A stretch of 64,000 bases of DNA from JBBRWO01 sp964388455. Its GTDB lineage: Bacteria; Actinomycetota; Coriobacteriia; Anaerosomatales; JAAXUF01. Of this stretch, positions 18,001 through 25,627 are shown piece by piece (the stretch's first letter is position 1; the number at the start of each line of letters is the position of its first letter). Under the pieces are notes generated by a model. It made no database searches. It was not told the DNA's origin and worked only from the letters and a program-made list of their open reading frames with translations. Where the stretch lies: contig CAYMAN010000007.1 of NCBI GenBank assembly GCA_964388455.1, positions 1 through 64,000 of the forward strand, in the 5' to 3' direction. The position numbers and the translations under genes were made by a program.

Positions 18001-19583
18001 AGGAGACCTCCCTTGTGCGGAGCGGGAGAGTCCGCATCCCTACGCGAACTGTCCTCGCCTTCGGCTGCGGTAGGTTCGCTTCGGGACGCGGACTCTCCCG
18101 CTCCCTCGGGGGCGTTCATGCCAGCAGCCAAACCCAAGGCCTTCTGCAGCGCTGCAGCTTTGTGGCGGCACTCTTCGAACTCCTTGGCGGGGTCGGAGTC
18201 GGCTACGATTCCGGCTCCGGACTGGACGTACGCGCGGCCGTTCGCGAGCACGACGGTTCGAATCGTGATGCACATATCCATCGCGCCATCGAGGCCGAAG
18301 TAACCGACGGTGCCTGCGTAGGGGCCTCGGGCCTCTGGCTCCAGCTCGGCGATGACCTCCATCGCCCTGACCTTCGGGGCGCCGCTGACGGTGCCTGCCG
18401 GGAATGTGGCCTCCAGTGCGTCGAAAGCGTCTTTCCCGGGGGCCAACTCGCCAGTGACGTTGCTCACGATGTGCATGACGTGGCTGTAGTACTCGACTTC
18501 CATGAGCTCGTCGACGGTGACCGAACCGGATGCACTGACGCGACCGAGGTCGTTGCGGCCGAGGTCCACGAGCATGACGTGCTCGGCGCGCTCCTTCTCG
18601 TCGGCGAGGAGGTCGGCTCGAAGCTGTCCGTCCTCGGCGGCGGTGAGGCCGCGCGGGCGAGTGCCGGCGAGCGGCCTCGTGAGAACGGTGTCGCCCTCGA
18701 CGCGCACGAGCGGCTCGGGGCTCGAACCCACGAGCGTCACATCCCGCGTGCGGACGTAGAACATGTAGGGCGACGGGTTCACGGCACGCAGCACGCGGTA
18801 CAGATCGAGGCCGTCGCTCTCGAACGGTGCCGAGTAGCGCTGTGAGAGCACCACCTGGAAGATATCGCCCGCCATGATGTGCTCCTTGGCGGCCTCGACC
18901 TGCCCGATGAACTCCTCGCGGCTCGTATGCGCGGTCATCTCGACCGGCACCTCGACGCCGTAGGCGCCCAGCTCAGCGCCTCGCGGACCCTGGTCGATGC
19001 GCTTGAGGTAGGTGTCGATGCGGCGAAGTGCGGCGGCGTAGGCGGCCTCAGGGGCACTGCCCGGCCGCGTCGGCGCGATGACCTGCATGACGCGGCGGGC
19101 GTGATCGAACGCAACCACGACGTCGGCCATCATGAACGTGAAGTCCGGCACGTCGAGGATGTCGTTGCCGTGGCGCGGCACCCGCTCGAAGCTCGTCGCG
19201 GTCTCGTAGCCGATGAACCCGACTGCGCCACCCACGAAGAGCGGCAGACCCGGCACGCGGGCTACTCGGCCCGCATCGAGCTGGCGGGCGACGACACGCA
19301 ACGGATCCTCGGCGTACTCGGCCGATACGCCGCCGCCCTCGATGACGACGTCGTGACCGCGAGCGCTGATGACCTCGCGCTCGCCGACGCCCAGGAAGCT
19401 GTAGCGGCCCAGTCGCTCGCCGCCGATGACGCTCTCGAGCAGGAAGGCGTGCTCGGCGTCTTGCGCGAGCGCCATGAACGCGCTGATCGGAGTCGCAAGG
19501 TCGGCGTACACCTCGCGTGCGACAGGGACCACGTCGTGGTCGGCGGCGAGACGCACGAACTCGTCTCTGCTCGGCAGTATCAT
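17997..19583 (-). CDS. trpE: Anthranilate synthase component I
   Basis: A 528-residue chorismate-utilising enzyme and first gene of the operon. LLESVIGGERLGRYSFLG near residue 50 contains the LLES tryptophan-feedback element. The catalytic domain includes GDIFQVVLSQR, RPLAGTRPRG, DLGRNDLGRV, FPAGTVSGAPKVRAME and GAGIVADSDPAKEFEEC. The normal family C-terminus falls near KALGLAAG; here about 40 further Ser/Ala/Glu/Asp-rich residues follow, and their codons are those of a large hairpin repeat at 18019-18104. The ATG at 19583 lies 70 bases downstream of the T-box terminator. Confidence 0.96.
   Translation of the reverse strand: MILPSRDEFVRLAADHDVVPVAREVYADLATPISAFMALAQDAEHAFLLESVIGGERLGRYSFLGVGEREVISARGHDVVIEGGGVSAEYAEDPLRVVARQLDAGRVARVPGLPLFVGGAVGFIGYETATSFERVPRHGNDILDVPDFTFMMADVVVAFDHARRVMQVIAPTRPGSAPEAAYAAALRRIDTYLKRIDQGPRGAELGAYGVEVPVEMTAHTSREEFIGQVEAAKEHIMAGDIFQVVLSQRYSAPFESDGLDLYRVLRAVNPSPYMFYVRTRDVTLVGSSPEPLVRVEGDTVLTRPLAGTRPRGLTAAEDGQLRADLLADEKERAEHVMLVDLGRNDLGRVSASGSVTVDELMEVEYYSHVMHIVSNVTGELAPGKDAFDALEATFPAGTVSGAPKVRAMEVIAELEPEARGPYAGTVGYFGLDGAMDMCITIRTVVLANGRAYVQSGAGIVADSDPAKEFEECRHKAAALQKALGLAAGMNAPEGAGESASRSEPTAAEGEDSSRRDADSPAPHKGGLL
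18019..18104 (-). repeat. Nested hairpin repeat, copy C, inside the 3' end of trpE
   Basis: An outer 17-base perfect inverted repeat (18019-18035 with 18088-18104) encloses GCGAAC (18044-18049) pairing with GTTCGC (18074-18079). The internal loop strands are TGTCCTC (18050-18056) and TGCGGTAG (18066-18073), and the tip is GC-C(TTCG)G-GC, a stable tetraloop. The same core with different outer and apical stems recurs at 36854-36955 and 37074-37189. It encodes the extra C-terminal residues of TrpE and leaves the reading frame open. It is drawn on the trpE strand, although the strand of the element itself is not known. Confidence 0.85.
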
Positions 19584-19652
19584 CCTCGGGTCCTACCCTT
19601 CACTCGGTCGACTGTGCGACCTCACCGCGCGCTGGTGATTCGGTCCATGCGA

Positions 19653-19689
19653 GAAAACAAAAAACTCCCGTCCATCAAGGGACGAGAGC
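19653..19689 (-). terminator. T-box regulated intrinsic terminator of the trp leader
   Basis: On the minus strand CTCTCGTCC and GGACGGGAG pair as a nine-base stem around TTGAT and are followed by TTTTTTGTTTT. The 5' arm follows directly on the T-box core, so the antiterminator and terminator are mutually exclusive. Confidence 0.92.
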
Positions 19690-19955
19690 AATTCTCGCGG
19701 TACCACCCTTGTTGACCCGCCGAGTGATCGGCGTGCCCACTTTGGTCTGACGGATACTCCGGCACCTACTGCCTTCATACCCTGCCCCTTGTATCGGTGG
19801 GGATCCGCCGGCACTAGTCGGCATCGCTGCCTTTGCACCGGAGTCTCAGGGGTCCATTCCCTCAGTCTCGCGTGCCGGATTCTCACCATCACCGGCTCTC
19901 TTGAACGCTCGAGCTGAAGTACTCATCCCCGTCACAGACGCGCTGTTCGGTTGCC
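19653..19955 (-). promoter_or_regulatory. T-box riboswitch (tRNA-Trp responsive) upstream of trpE
   Basis: On the minus strand the leader contains, in order: the Stem I element GATGAGTAC, the AGAGAGCCGGTGATGGTGAG segment, the specifier context GGAATGGACC with TGG (plus-strand 19854-19856), and the invariant T-box core AAGGGTGGTACCGCG (plus-strand 19696-19710) that binds the tRNA acceptor end. A terminator and trpE follow. A TGG specifier predicts that uncharged tRNA-Trp stabilises the antiterminator and switches on the whole trp operon. The 5' end is placed from the promoter at 19962-19989. Confidence 0.95.
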
Positions 19956-19961
19956 GACGAG

Positions 19962-19989
19962 TCTATACCCGCTGAGGAGGACGTGACAA
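19962..19989 (-). promoter_or_regulatory. Predicted promoter of the trp operon leader
   Basis: On the minus strand TTGTCA (-35) and TATAGA (-10) are separated by 16 bases, and transcription would start just before the T-box Stem I. The position relative to a confident riboswitch supports it. Confidence 0.7.
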
Positions 19990-20005
19990 GGGGTAGATTC
20001 CGCGG

Positions 20006-20035
20006 TTGGCATGAAAAGTGTTCAGATACTAATAC
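20006..20035 (+). promoter_or_regulatory. Predicted promoter of the small zinc-ribbon gene
   Basis: TTGGCA and TAATAC are separated by 18 bases and lie about 65 bases before the ATG at 20100. The promoter is back-to-back with the trp promoter. Confidence 0.6.
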
Positions 20036-20099
20036 CTCATGCCGAAGAGTATGGTGAAACGCAGTACAGGGGGTACGTATCCCTGAGGAGATGGTACCG

Positions 20100-20234
20100 A
20101 TGGTGCACAAAGAGCCGTGCCCGACATGCAAGGGCAATCGCTACGTGGCGGTTCAATCTGCTACGGGGCAACAGGTCAACAAGAAGTGCCCCAAGTGCGG
20201 AGGCAACGGCTACACAGTTCGCCTGCAGCGCTAG
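20100..20234 (+). CDS. Small zinc-ribbon protein (44 aa, DnaJ-like CxxCxG repeats)
   Basis: A 44-residue protein with two CPxCxGN motifs: CPTCKGNRYV at residues 7-16 and CPKCGGNGYT at 30-39. These match half of a DnaJ-type cysteine-rich domain and would bind one zinc ion. The ATG at 20100 has GAGGAG nine bases upstream; an in-frame ATG at 20091 is too close to that site. A promoter lies upstream and a terminator directly downstream, so it appears to be a complete monocistronic gene despite its size. Its role is unknown; such orphan ribbons may bind RNA or protein partners. Confidence 0.8.
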   Translation: MVHKEPCPTCKGNRYVAVQSATGQQVNKKCPKCGGNGYTVRLQR

Positions 20235-20258
20235 ATCGATCCCCAGAAACGCCCGCCG

Positions 20259-20293
20259 ACGAACCGTCTCAGCCGAGGCGGTTCGTTTCGTTT
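20259..20293 (+). terminator. Terminator after the small zinc-ribbon gene
   Basis: CGAACCG and CGGTTCG form a seven-base perfect stem around a 12-base loop, followed by TTTCGTTT. It begins 25 bases after the stop of the 44-residue gene and overlaps the last codons of the convergent gene at 20269. Confidence 0.8.
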
Positions 20294-21393
20294 CCCTCCT
20301 CGAGCCGCGGAGCGCAGGGAGCAAACAGTCCATCTGCCGCAATCCGTGATTGAGGTTCCCACACCATCCCCTCCACGCCGAGCACCTCTCGCAAGCGCGC
20401 CACGCGCTGCCACTCCGGATCGTCGTCGTCATTTGTAGAGACCCCGGTCCAGCAGTAGAACAGCTCCGAGAAGGCCTCGCCGGCGCTCGGCACGAGGTTA
20501 TTGAGTTCGACGCAGTGGCTGAGGGCGGAGAGCATCGATGAAGGGTCTTTGAGCAACAGCATCCCCTCGGCATCTGCGGTCTCGGCGGTTGTGCGCTGCG
20601 ACCTGCGGTGGAGCGCGGCGACCAGTTCCGAGAGGACTGCAAAACCGGCACCGAAGACCAGGTAGAAGACCACGCCGCTGGAGTCGTCGGCGCCACGCGC
20701 CGCCAGCACTGATGCAGGGCCACCGGTCATCTGTTTGTCGATGGCGTCATTGTCGGACTGCTGTCGATACGAACGCCAAGCATGAACGGGCCACATGAGC
20801 GCAGTCACGCCGGTGGAGGTGATCGTGTCGCCCGACTTGAGACGCGCAATGAGGTTGGCGAAGACCGCTCGACGTTCATCGACGTTGAGTTTCGCGATGA
20901 ACCCTGTGGTCACCCCGACGACTGCTCGGCGGCGACGGGCTGCGAATATGAACGCGTTAGTGCTGTTCACATCGATTAGATACAGCGCCGGCGCGACCGG
21001 TAGACCCGCCGCCAGCGCCATGTCCTTGAGCGCCATCTTGGTGTCGAGGTGTTCGCCACGCGGGATCAATGTCGCGTCCAGTCGTTTGAGCAGCCACTTC
21101 TCACTTCGCAGAAGCGTGAATGCGGCCCATCCCGACGCTACTGCACCGTACGCGATGCTCACGGTGACCACGATGCTCCAGAAAGCCGCCCACGCTTCAG
21201 AAGAAGGTTGACTGCCATACGCACGCATCACGAGAAGAAAAGTGAGCGGAATCAGGATGAACAGGTCGAACGCAGCTACCGATACCGTCACGAACGCGAC
21301 CACGTACGCCGTGAGTCGGAGACGGTTCGCATCGACTCGATCCCACAGCGGCTCGATGTGGGCGCCTCGGGGGTCTGCGCTGACGGGGCTCAT
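20269..21393 (-). CDS. M48 (HtpX-like) family membrane protein lacking the zinc HExxH motif
   Basis: A 374-residue protein with two N-terminal membrane hairpins (about residues 29-57 and 68-95). It then has the HtpX/M48 core: GLPVAPALYLIDVNSTNAFI, GVTTGFIAKLNVDERRAVFANLIARLKSGD, a further hydrophobic segment, and ADAEGMLLLKDPSSMLSAL. In active M48 peptidases the segment after the LxxxExxAV helix reads HExxH followed by (H/R)xxD. Here residues 179-183 are ANLIA, so both zinc-binding His and the catalytic Glu are missing while the surrounding sequence is kept. It is therefore probably a pseudopeptidase, for instance a membrane scaffold or regulator (inference). It lies 65 bases downstream of hisE. 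Confidence 0.75.
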   Translation of the reverse strand: MSPVSADPRGAHIEPLWDRVDANRLRLTAYVVAFVTVSVAAFDLFILIPLTFLLVMRAYGSQPSSEAWAAFWSIVVTVSIAYGAVASGWAAFTLLRSEKWLLKRLDATLIPRGEHLDTKMALKDMALAAGLPVAPALYLIDVNSTNAFIFAARRRRAVVGVTTGFIAKLNVDERRAVFANLIARLKSGDTITSTGVTALMWPVHAWRSYRQQSDNDAIDKQMTGGPASVLAARGADDSSGVVFYLVFGAGFAVLSELVAALHRRSQRTTAETADAEGMLLLKDPSSMLSALSHCVELNNLVPSAGEAFSELFYCWTGVSTNDDDDPEWQRVARLREVLGVEGMVWEPQSRIAADGLFAPCAPRLEEGNETNRLG

Positions 21394-21458
21394 CGGAGCG
21401 GCTTTTGCATCATCGGCGCATAAGGGCGTATCCGGGTCACGGGCAGCGGCGTCATCGG

Positions 21459-21758
21459 CTAGCTGCGCCGAGACGCCAGCTCCTCGGCCAGATCAGATGG
21501 AGTGAGGCCGTAACGTGCGAGCACGACAAGAAGGTGGTACATCAGATCACCGGCCTCGTAACGCAGGTGCTCGCGATCGGCGTCCTTGGCGGCCATGATG
21601 ACCTCACCGGACTCCTCGGCGATCTTCTTGAGGAGGCCGTCTTCGTTGCCAGTGAGAAGACGCGCAGTGTAGGACTGCTCGGGGTCGGCGGTGCGGCGTT
21701 CGTCGATGACGGCGAAGAGTTCGTCGAGAACGTCTCCGAGGCGGGGCTGGTCACTCAT
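21459..21758 (-). CDS. hisE: Phosphoribosyl-ATP pyrophosphatase
   Basis: A 99-residue all-alpha MazG-like NTP pyrophosphatase, second enzyme of histidine synthesis. [16 protein letters not shown] contains the ExxE metal-binding helix and [18 protein letters not shown] the second metal helix with ExxD. Its ATG at 21758 overlaps the 3' end of hisI by eight bases. In many bacteria hisI and hisE are fused; here they are separate and coupled. Both are detached from the main his run by the cytochrome and propeller genes. Confidence 0.95.
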   Translation of the reverse strand: MSDQPRLGDVLDELFAVIDERRTADPEQSYTARLLTGNEDGLLKKIAEESGEVIMAAKDADREHLRYEAGDLMYHLLVVLARYGLTPSDLAEELASRRS

Positions 21759-22134
21759 CGGCGTGTCCTTTGGCTAGCGAGGCGGAGTCAGGATACATGC
21801 GTCGGTAGAAACAGGTGCGCTGATTTGTATGGCAGGCACCGGGACCGTTCTGGTTCACAAAGATGAGCAGGCAGTCCGCATCGCAGTCGTAGCGAATCTC
21901 GACGACGTCCTGGGTGTGGCCGCTGGACTCACCCTTCATCCAGTACTTCTTGCGGCTTCGACTCCAAAACCATGTCTTGCCCGTCTGCACGGTCTCGATC
22001 AGCGACTCACGATTCATGTACGCGACCATCAGCACCTCGTGCGTGTCGTGCTGCTGGATGACCGCGGTGATGAGTCCATCCGCGTCATACTTCAGTTCAT
22101 CGTAGCCGAGAAGATCGTGTTCATGGTCGGGCAT
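21751..22134 (-). CDS. hisI: Phosphoribosyl-AMP cyclohydrolase
   Basis: A 127-residue zinc enzyme that opens the purine ring of PR-AMP, third step of histidine synthesis. It contains [29 protein letters not shown], the metal-binding [12 protein letters not shown] and [11 protein letters not shown] with the third Cys. The ATG at 22134 has GGGAG upstream. The 100-base gap to the NHL gene shows no convincing promoter, so co-transcription with the cytochrome/NHL pair is possible. Confidence 0.95.
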   Translation of the reverse strand: MPDHEHDLLGYDELKYDADGLITAVIQQHDTHEVLMVAYMNRESLIETVQTGKTWFWSRSRKKYWMKGESSGHTQDVVEIRYDCDADCLLIFVNQNGPGACHTNQRTCFYRRMYPDSASLAKGHADE

Positions 22135-22234
22135 GGTATCGCTCCCTAAAGAATGCGCCGGCTCGGTGTCTAGGGCCCGGTTCAGCGTTCCACAGTCTAT
22201 CAGTCACGTACCCGTAAATGCCGTGACTCCCCCA

Positions 22235-23281
22235 TCAGTCGAGCGGGTCGGTGAGGAGCGATCGCAGACGCAATACCTGGACACGGTCGTTCTCCTTGTC
22301 GGCGACCAGGAGCAGGTCGCCTCGAATGGCAACATCGTTGGGATAGCGGAAGTAGCCCGGCTTGCTGCCCTCGGTCCCGTATGTGTCGAGGACCTCGCCC
22401 GTGGACGAGAGGTGGGTCAGCCCGAAACGAAACGCGTCCACGACCATGACGGAGTCATTGTCCGCAATCGCGAGCCCCCGTGGCAGCCCGAATATGCGGC
22501 TACTCGTGGCATCGGTGGAAGGAATCGCCCAGTATGGCTGGCCGTTGGATCCAAGAGCCACGACGCGAGCGGCGTTCGTGTCCGACACCAAGAGCGCCCC
22601 GTCGCGGCGAACACCGATAGACGCCGGGCGTTGGAACGCTCTGGTCGAGGTCGAACGATCGAACCGGCGTGCCAGCTTCCCCTTCGAATTGAATACCGCC
22701 ACCCCCTGGGCATCGGCCACATACACCTCACCCTCAAACACGGCGACGTCTACGGGCATCCACTTAGGGCTGGCTGGCTTCGCCGGTGCCCTCAGGGAAC
22801 CTAGCAGGACACCGTTGCGGGAGAAGTGCCGAACCACTCCGGCGCGCAGGTCGGCCACGTACACCGAACCGTCATCAGCCACGACGAGTCCCGCCGGCTG
22901 CTGCAGAGCCAATCGTCGCTCGGCGGCGGTCGCCTTTGCGGGTGCACGGCCTATCTCGCGGATGAACCGGCCTCGTGAGCTGAAGATGCAGATGCGCCCG
23001 TTCCCCGTGTCGGACACGAAGATGTCCCCATCGGTACCCCACGCGACTGCGAGCGGACGGTCAAGAAACGGGAGATCCCCACTTCCCGGTCCATTGATGG
23101 ACGCCACTGGCTCAAGGCGATTCCGGCCATCAGGCTCGGGCAGGGAGTTTGGTGCCTGGGCGAGTATGAGCCACAGCAGGATGCCCGCGAGCGCAACCGC
23201 CACGACCAACAGAGTGATTCGGACGAGCCGATTAGGGCCGGGCACGCCATCCACGCCGTCCTCGGGGGCGCCCTGCGTCAC
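22235..23281 (-). CDS. Membrane-anchored NHL-repeat beta-propeller protein
   Basis: A 348-residue protein with an N-terminal membrane anchor (about residues 22-42, VRITLLVVAVALAGILLWLIL) and an extracytoplasmic six-bladed propeller. NHL-type repeats recur, for example PLAVAWGTDGDIFVSDTGNGRI, PAGLVVADDGSVYVADLRAG, PVDVAVFEGEVYVADAQG, PASIGVRRDGALLVSDTNAAR, PRGLAIADNDSVMVVDAF and PNDVAIRGDLLLVADKENDRV. The GTG start overlaps the stop of the multiheme cytochrome gene (GTGA), so the two are translationally coupled and probably act together at the cell surface. There is no heme motif in it. A structural or adhesive partner role is an inference. Confidence 0.88.
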   Translation of the reverse strand: MTQGAPEDGVDGVPGPNRLVRITLLVVAVALAGILLWLILAQAPNSLPEPDGRNRLEPVASINGPGSGDLPFLDRPLAVAWGTDGDIFVSDTGNGRICIFSSRGRFIREIGRAPAKATAAERRLALQQPAGLVVADDGSVYVADLRAGVVRHFSRNGVLLGSLRAPAKPASPKWMPVDVAVFEGEVYVADAQGVAVFNSKGKLARRFDRSTSTRAFQRPASIGVRRDGALLVSDTNAARVVALGSNGQPYWAIPSTDATSSRIFGLPRGLAIADNDSVMVVDAFRFGLTHLSSTGEVLDTYGTEGSKPGYFRYPNDVAIRGDLLLVADKENDRVQVLRLRSLLTDPLD

Positions 23282-25548
23282 AGGCCGGTGCCCATGTGCG
23301 TGTGGCAGTCACTTTGAGTGCAGTCGATCGGCCAAGTACTGAGGTCTGCACCGCCTTCGAGCGGACCCGGATGCGTGCCGGGTCCGACAGCGTGACAACC
23401 CGAGCAGAAGAAGCGGAAGTCCGCTCCGCCACCGACCATCGGGACCACCTGAAGCGGTTCAGCAGTGAGCGACGTCGACTTGGCGCGCACCGAATCCCGC
23501 AGGGCGAAGCGGTTGAACGAGCCATGCGAGTCGTGGCAGGTGTCGCAGCGCAGCACATTGCCCTTTGCCCAGCCCATCTCGGTTCGCAGACTCGGACTGT
23601 CGGATACTCCTGCCCCATGAATGCTGGAACTCCACTTCGCGGTGAGATCCACGGTGGCTGTGACGCCACCCGCCGCCAGCGGCGCAGGGGCCCAGCCGGA
23701 CGTGACAACACTCGTCGGGAGTTCGCCGTCGTGGCAGCGCAGACACAACGCATCCGAGGCCACCATGCCGCCGATCGTGGTCGGGTTGTCCGGATCGACA
23801 CACGGCGTGGTTGCCGAAGAAGTGTGCGGCTCATGACAGTTCGCACAGCTCAGGCGCGAACCCTCGGCAAGCCCGTCGGCAGCCAGCAGGTCGTGGCGAG
23901 TATCTGCGCCACTACCCGAGAGGCTGCGAGAGATGTCGGTCTGACCCGCGGCCGCAGCCGCAGCACTGTGACACCCCAGGCAGCGATCATCGGCGGCGTA
24001 GGGATAGAGGCTGTCTTCAACGGTCGAGTGGGCGATATGGCACGACAGACACACGACCTTGGTTCCTGTCGGCGGCTCCAAAACCCCTGTCCCGTGACCC
24101 GAGACATCGAACCCGCGCAGATCACCGCGATCGGAGACGCTCGCAGTCGCGCCATGGCACGAGTAGCAGTACGCGTTGCCCGACTTCACGGTTCCGCTCG
24201 ACAGGAGCAGTCCCTTTACGGTGGCGGTCTGCTCCGCCGAGTGGACTCCGTGGCAGCTCGAGCAACTGAGCGTACCCGGTTCAGTTCCGATCGGTACGTC
24301 GTGTCGTGACATACGACTCGAATCCGAGAACTCGCCGAGCACGTCAGACGCCGAAGTGCCATCGTGACAGCTCAGGCAGAGGGGCGCATCGATCGTTGTG
24401 GTCCCCTTGAGCAATCCGGGACCCGCAGTGGCGTTGTGCGTCGAGTGACAGAGTGCGCACAGATCGGTATCGGTGCTGTAGGCACCGTGCGGCGGCTCAA
24501 CCGTGCTGGTGGCAGGGGCCGTTCGAATGTAGATAGCGGGACTCTTGACCCCGACGTCACCCGAGCCGTCAACGGCTGCGACTCGGTACCAGTATGCGGT
24601 GTAGTCCGCAGTGGACGTGTCGTGATAGCTGGCGGTCGGGACCGGGGTCACCGTCATGGTGGTACCCACGGACGTGCTGGTGGTGGAACGGTACACGTGA
24701 TAGCCGGTCACGCCGGCGACCGGAAGCGGCGTCCAGGTCACTAGCACCGATGCGGTGTTCACCGCAGTGCCGCCGCTCGGTGCAGGCAGGGAGGTCGCGA
24801 GCGTGCAGGATCTCGCGGTGACCGCGCTTTGCGCCCCCTCACCGCGAACGTCGACGGTGGACACGGCGTAGCGCAGAGGCAACCAAACCGGTGCCGTCGT
24901 GTCCTCGAAAGACAGGGTGCCACCCGCAGGAATGGTCGCGATCACGGAGAAGGGGTCGCCTGCCTCCGACCGCCACACTCGATACTGAGCCAGGAGCACG
25001 GTTCCGGTACTTTCGCTCCAGCTGAGCACGCCTCCGGCACGCCCGAACGCGCGCGCGAACACCGCCGCGGGTGGTCGGGCGACCTCGGCCAACGTAATCG
25101 CTTCGGCCTGACCCGAGTCGGCGGACGCGTTGCCTGCAAGATCGAATGCACGCACCGTGAAGGTGTGGACGGTTTCGGTGGAAAACCCGCTGACGACGAT
25201 GCTCTGAGCGACGGTAGTGGCTGCCGGCGAACCGTCGACGATGACCTGGTAGTAGTCGACCCCCGAGCTGTCATCGGTCGATGCGCTCCAGGAGACGTTC
25301 ACACTGCTGGTAGAAGCCGGCGAGGCGGTAGGAGTAGTGGGCGTGGACGGCGGAACGGTGTCCGTGAAGCTCATCGGACTCGCCGAGAATGCCCCGAAGG
25401 CGAACGAGTACGCACCGAGCGATACCAGAATCGTCACAGCACCGATGACGCTCAGCGCTAGTCGACTGGAGACGCCACTAACAGGCCCCCGGCACTCGCT
25501 GCCGTGACCTGCAGTTCGCACGCTTCGCCGATGAGACAGGAGCAACAC
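23278..25548 (-). CDS. Secreted multiheme c-type cytochrome with three fibronectin III domains
   Basis: A 756-residue predicted exported protein. A hydrophobic segment (about residues 30-52) serves as signal or anchor. Three fibronectin type III-like domains cover about residues 60-345 (for example VNVSWSASTDDSSGVDYYQV and VLVTWTPLPVAGVTGYHVYR). Residues about 360-756 hold ten CXXCH motifs (CALCH, CLSCH, CSSCH, CYSCH, CLSCH, CLGCH, CANCH, CLRCH, CDTCH, CSGCH) and a final CX4CH (CTQSDCH), so up to 11 c-type hemes. The pattern CxxCHxxH is repeated, as in extracellular electron-transfer cytochromes. The start is a GTG at 25548, with weak initiation signals. It overlaps the NHL gene. Confidence 0.9.
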   Translation of the reverse strand: MLLLSHRRSVRTAGHGSECRGPVSGVSSRLALSVIGAVTILVSLGAYSFAFGAFSASPMSFTDTVPPSTPTTPTASPASTSSVNVSWSASTDDSSGVDYYQVIVDGSPAATTVAQSIVVSGFSTETVHTFTVRAFDLAGNASADSGQAEAITLAEVARPPAAVFARAFGRAGGVLSWSESTGTVLLAQYRVWRSEAGDPFSVIATIPAGGTLSFEDTTAPVWLPLRYAVSTVDVRGEGAQSAVTARSCTLATSLPAPSGGTAVNTASVLVTWTPLPVAGVTGYHVYRSTTSTSVGTTMTVTPVPTASYHDTSTADYTAYWYRVAAVDGSGDVGVKSPAIYIRTAPATSTVEPPHGAYSTDTDLCALCHSTHNATAGPGLLKGTTTIDAPLCLSCHDGTSASDVLGEFSDSSRMSRHDVPIGTEPGTLSCSSCHGVHSAEQTATVKGLLLSSGTVKSGNAYCYSCHGATASVSDRGDLRGFDVSGHGTGVLEPPTGTKVVCLSCHIAHSTVEDSLYPYAADDRCLGCHSAAAAAAGQTDISRSLSGSGADTRHDLLAADGLAEGSRLSCANCHEPHTSSATTPCVDPDNPTTIGGMVASDALCLRCHDGELPTSVVTSGWAPAPLAAGGVTATVDLTAKWSSSIHGAGVSDSPSLRTEMGWAKGNVLRCDTCHDSHGSFNRFALRDSVRAKSTSLTAEPLQVVPMVGGGADFRFFCSGCHAVGPGTHPGPLEGGADLSTWPIDCTQSDCHTHMGTGL

Positions 25549-25573
25549 CTCTTCGTGTTGGAATGCACGTCGG

Positions 25574-25602
25574 ATTCTACCATTTTACTGTGCCTCTGCG
25601 AA
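25574..25602 (-). promoter_or_regulatory. Predicted promoter of the cytochrome-NHL genes
   Basis: On the minus strand TTCGCA and TAGAAT are separated by 17 bases, in the only AT-richer patch between hisF and the cytochrome gene, about 25 bases before the GTG. Confidence 0.45.
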
Positions 25603-25627
25603 CGCCGCGCCAGTGTGCGAGAGACCC

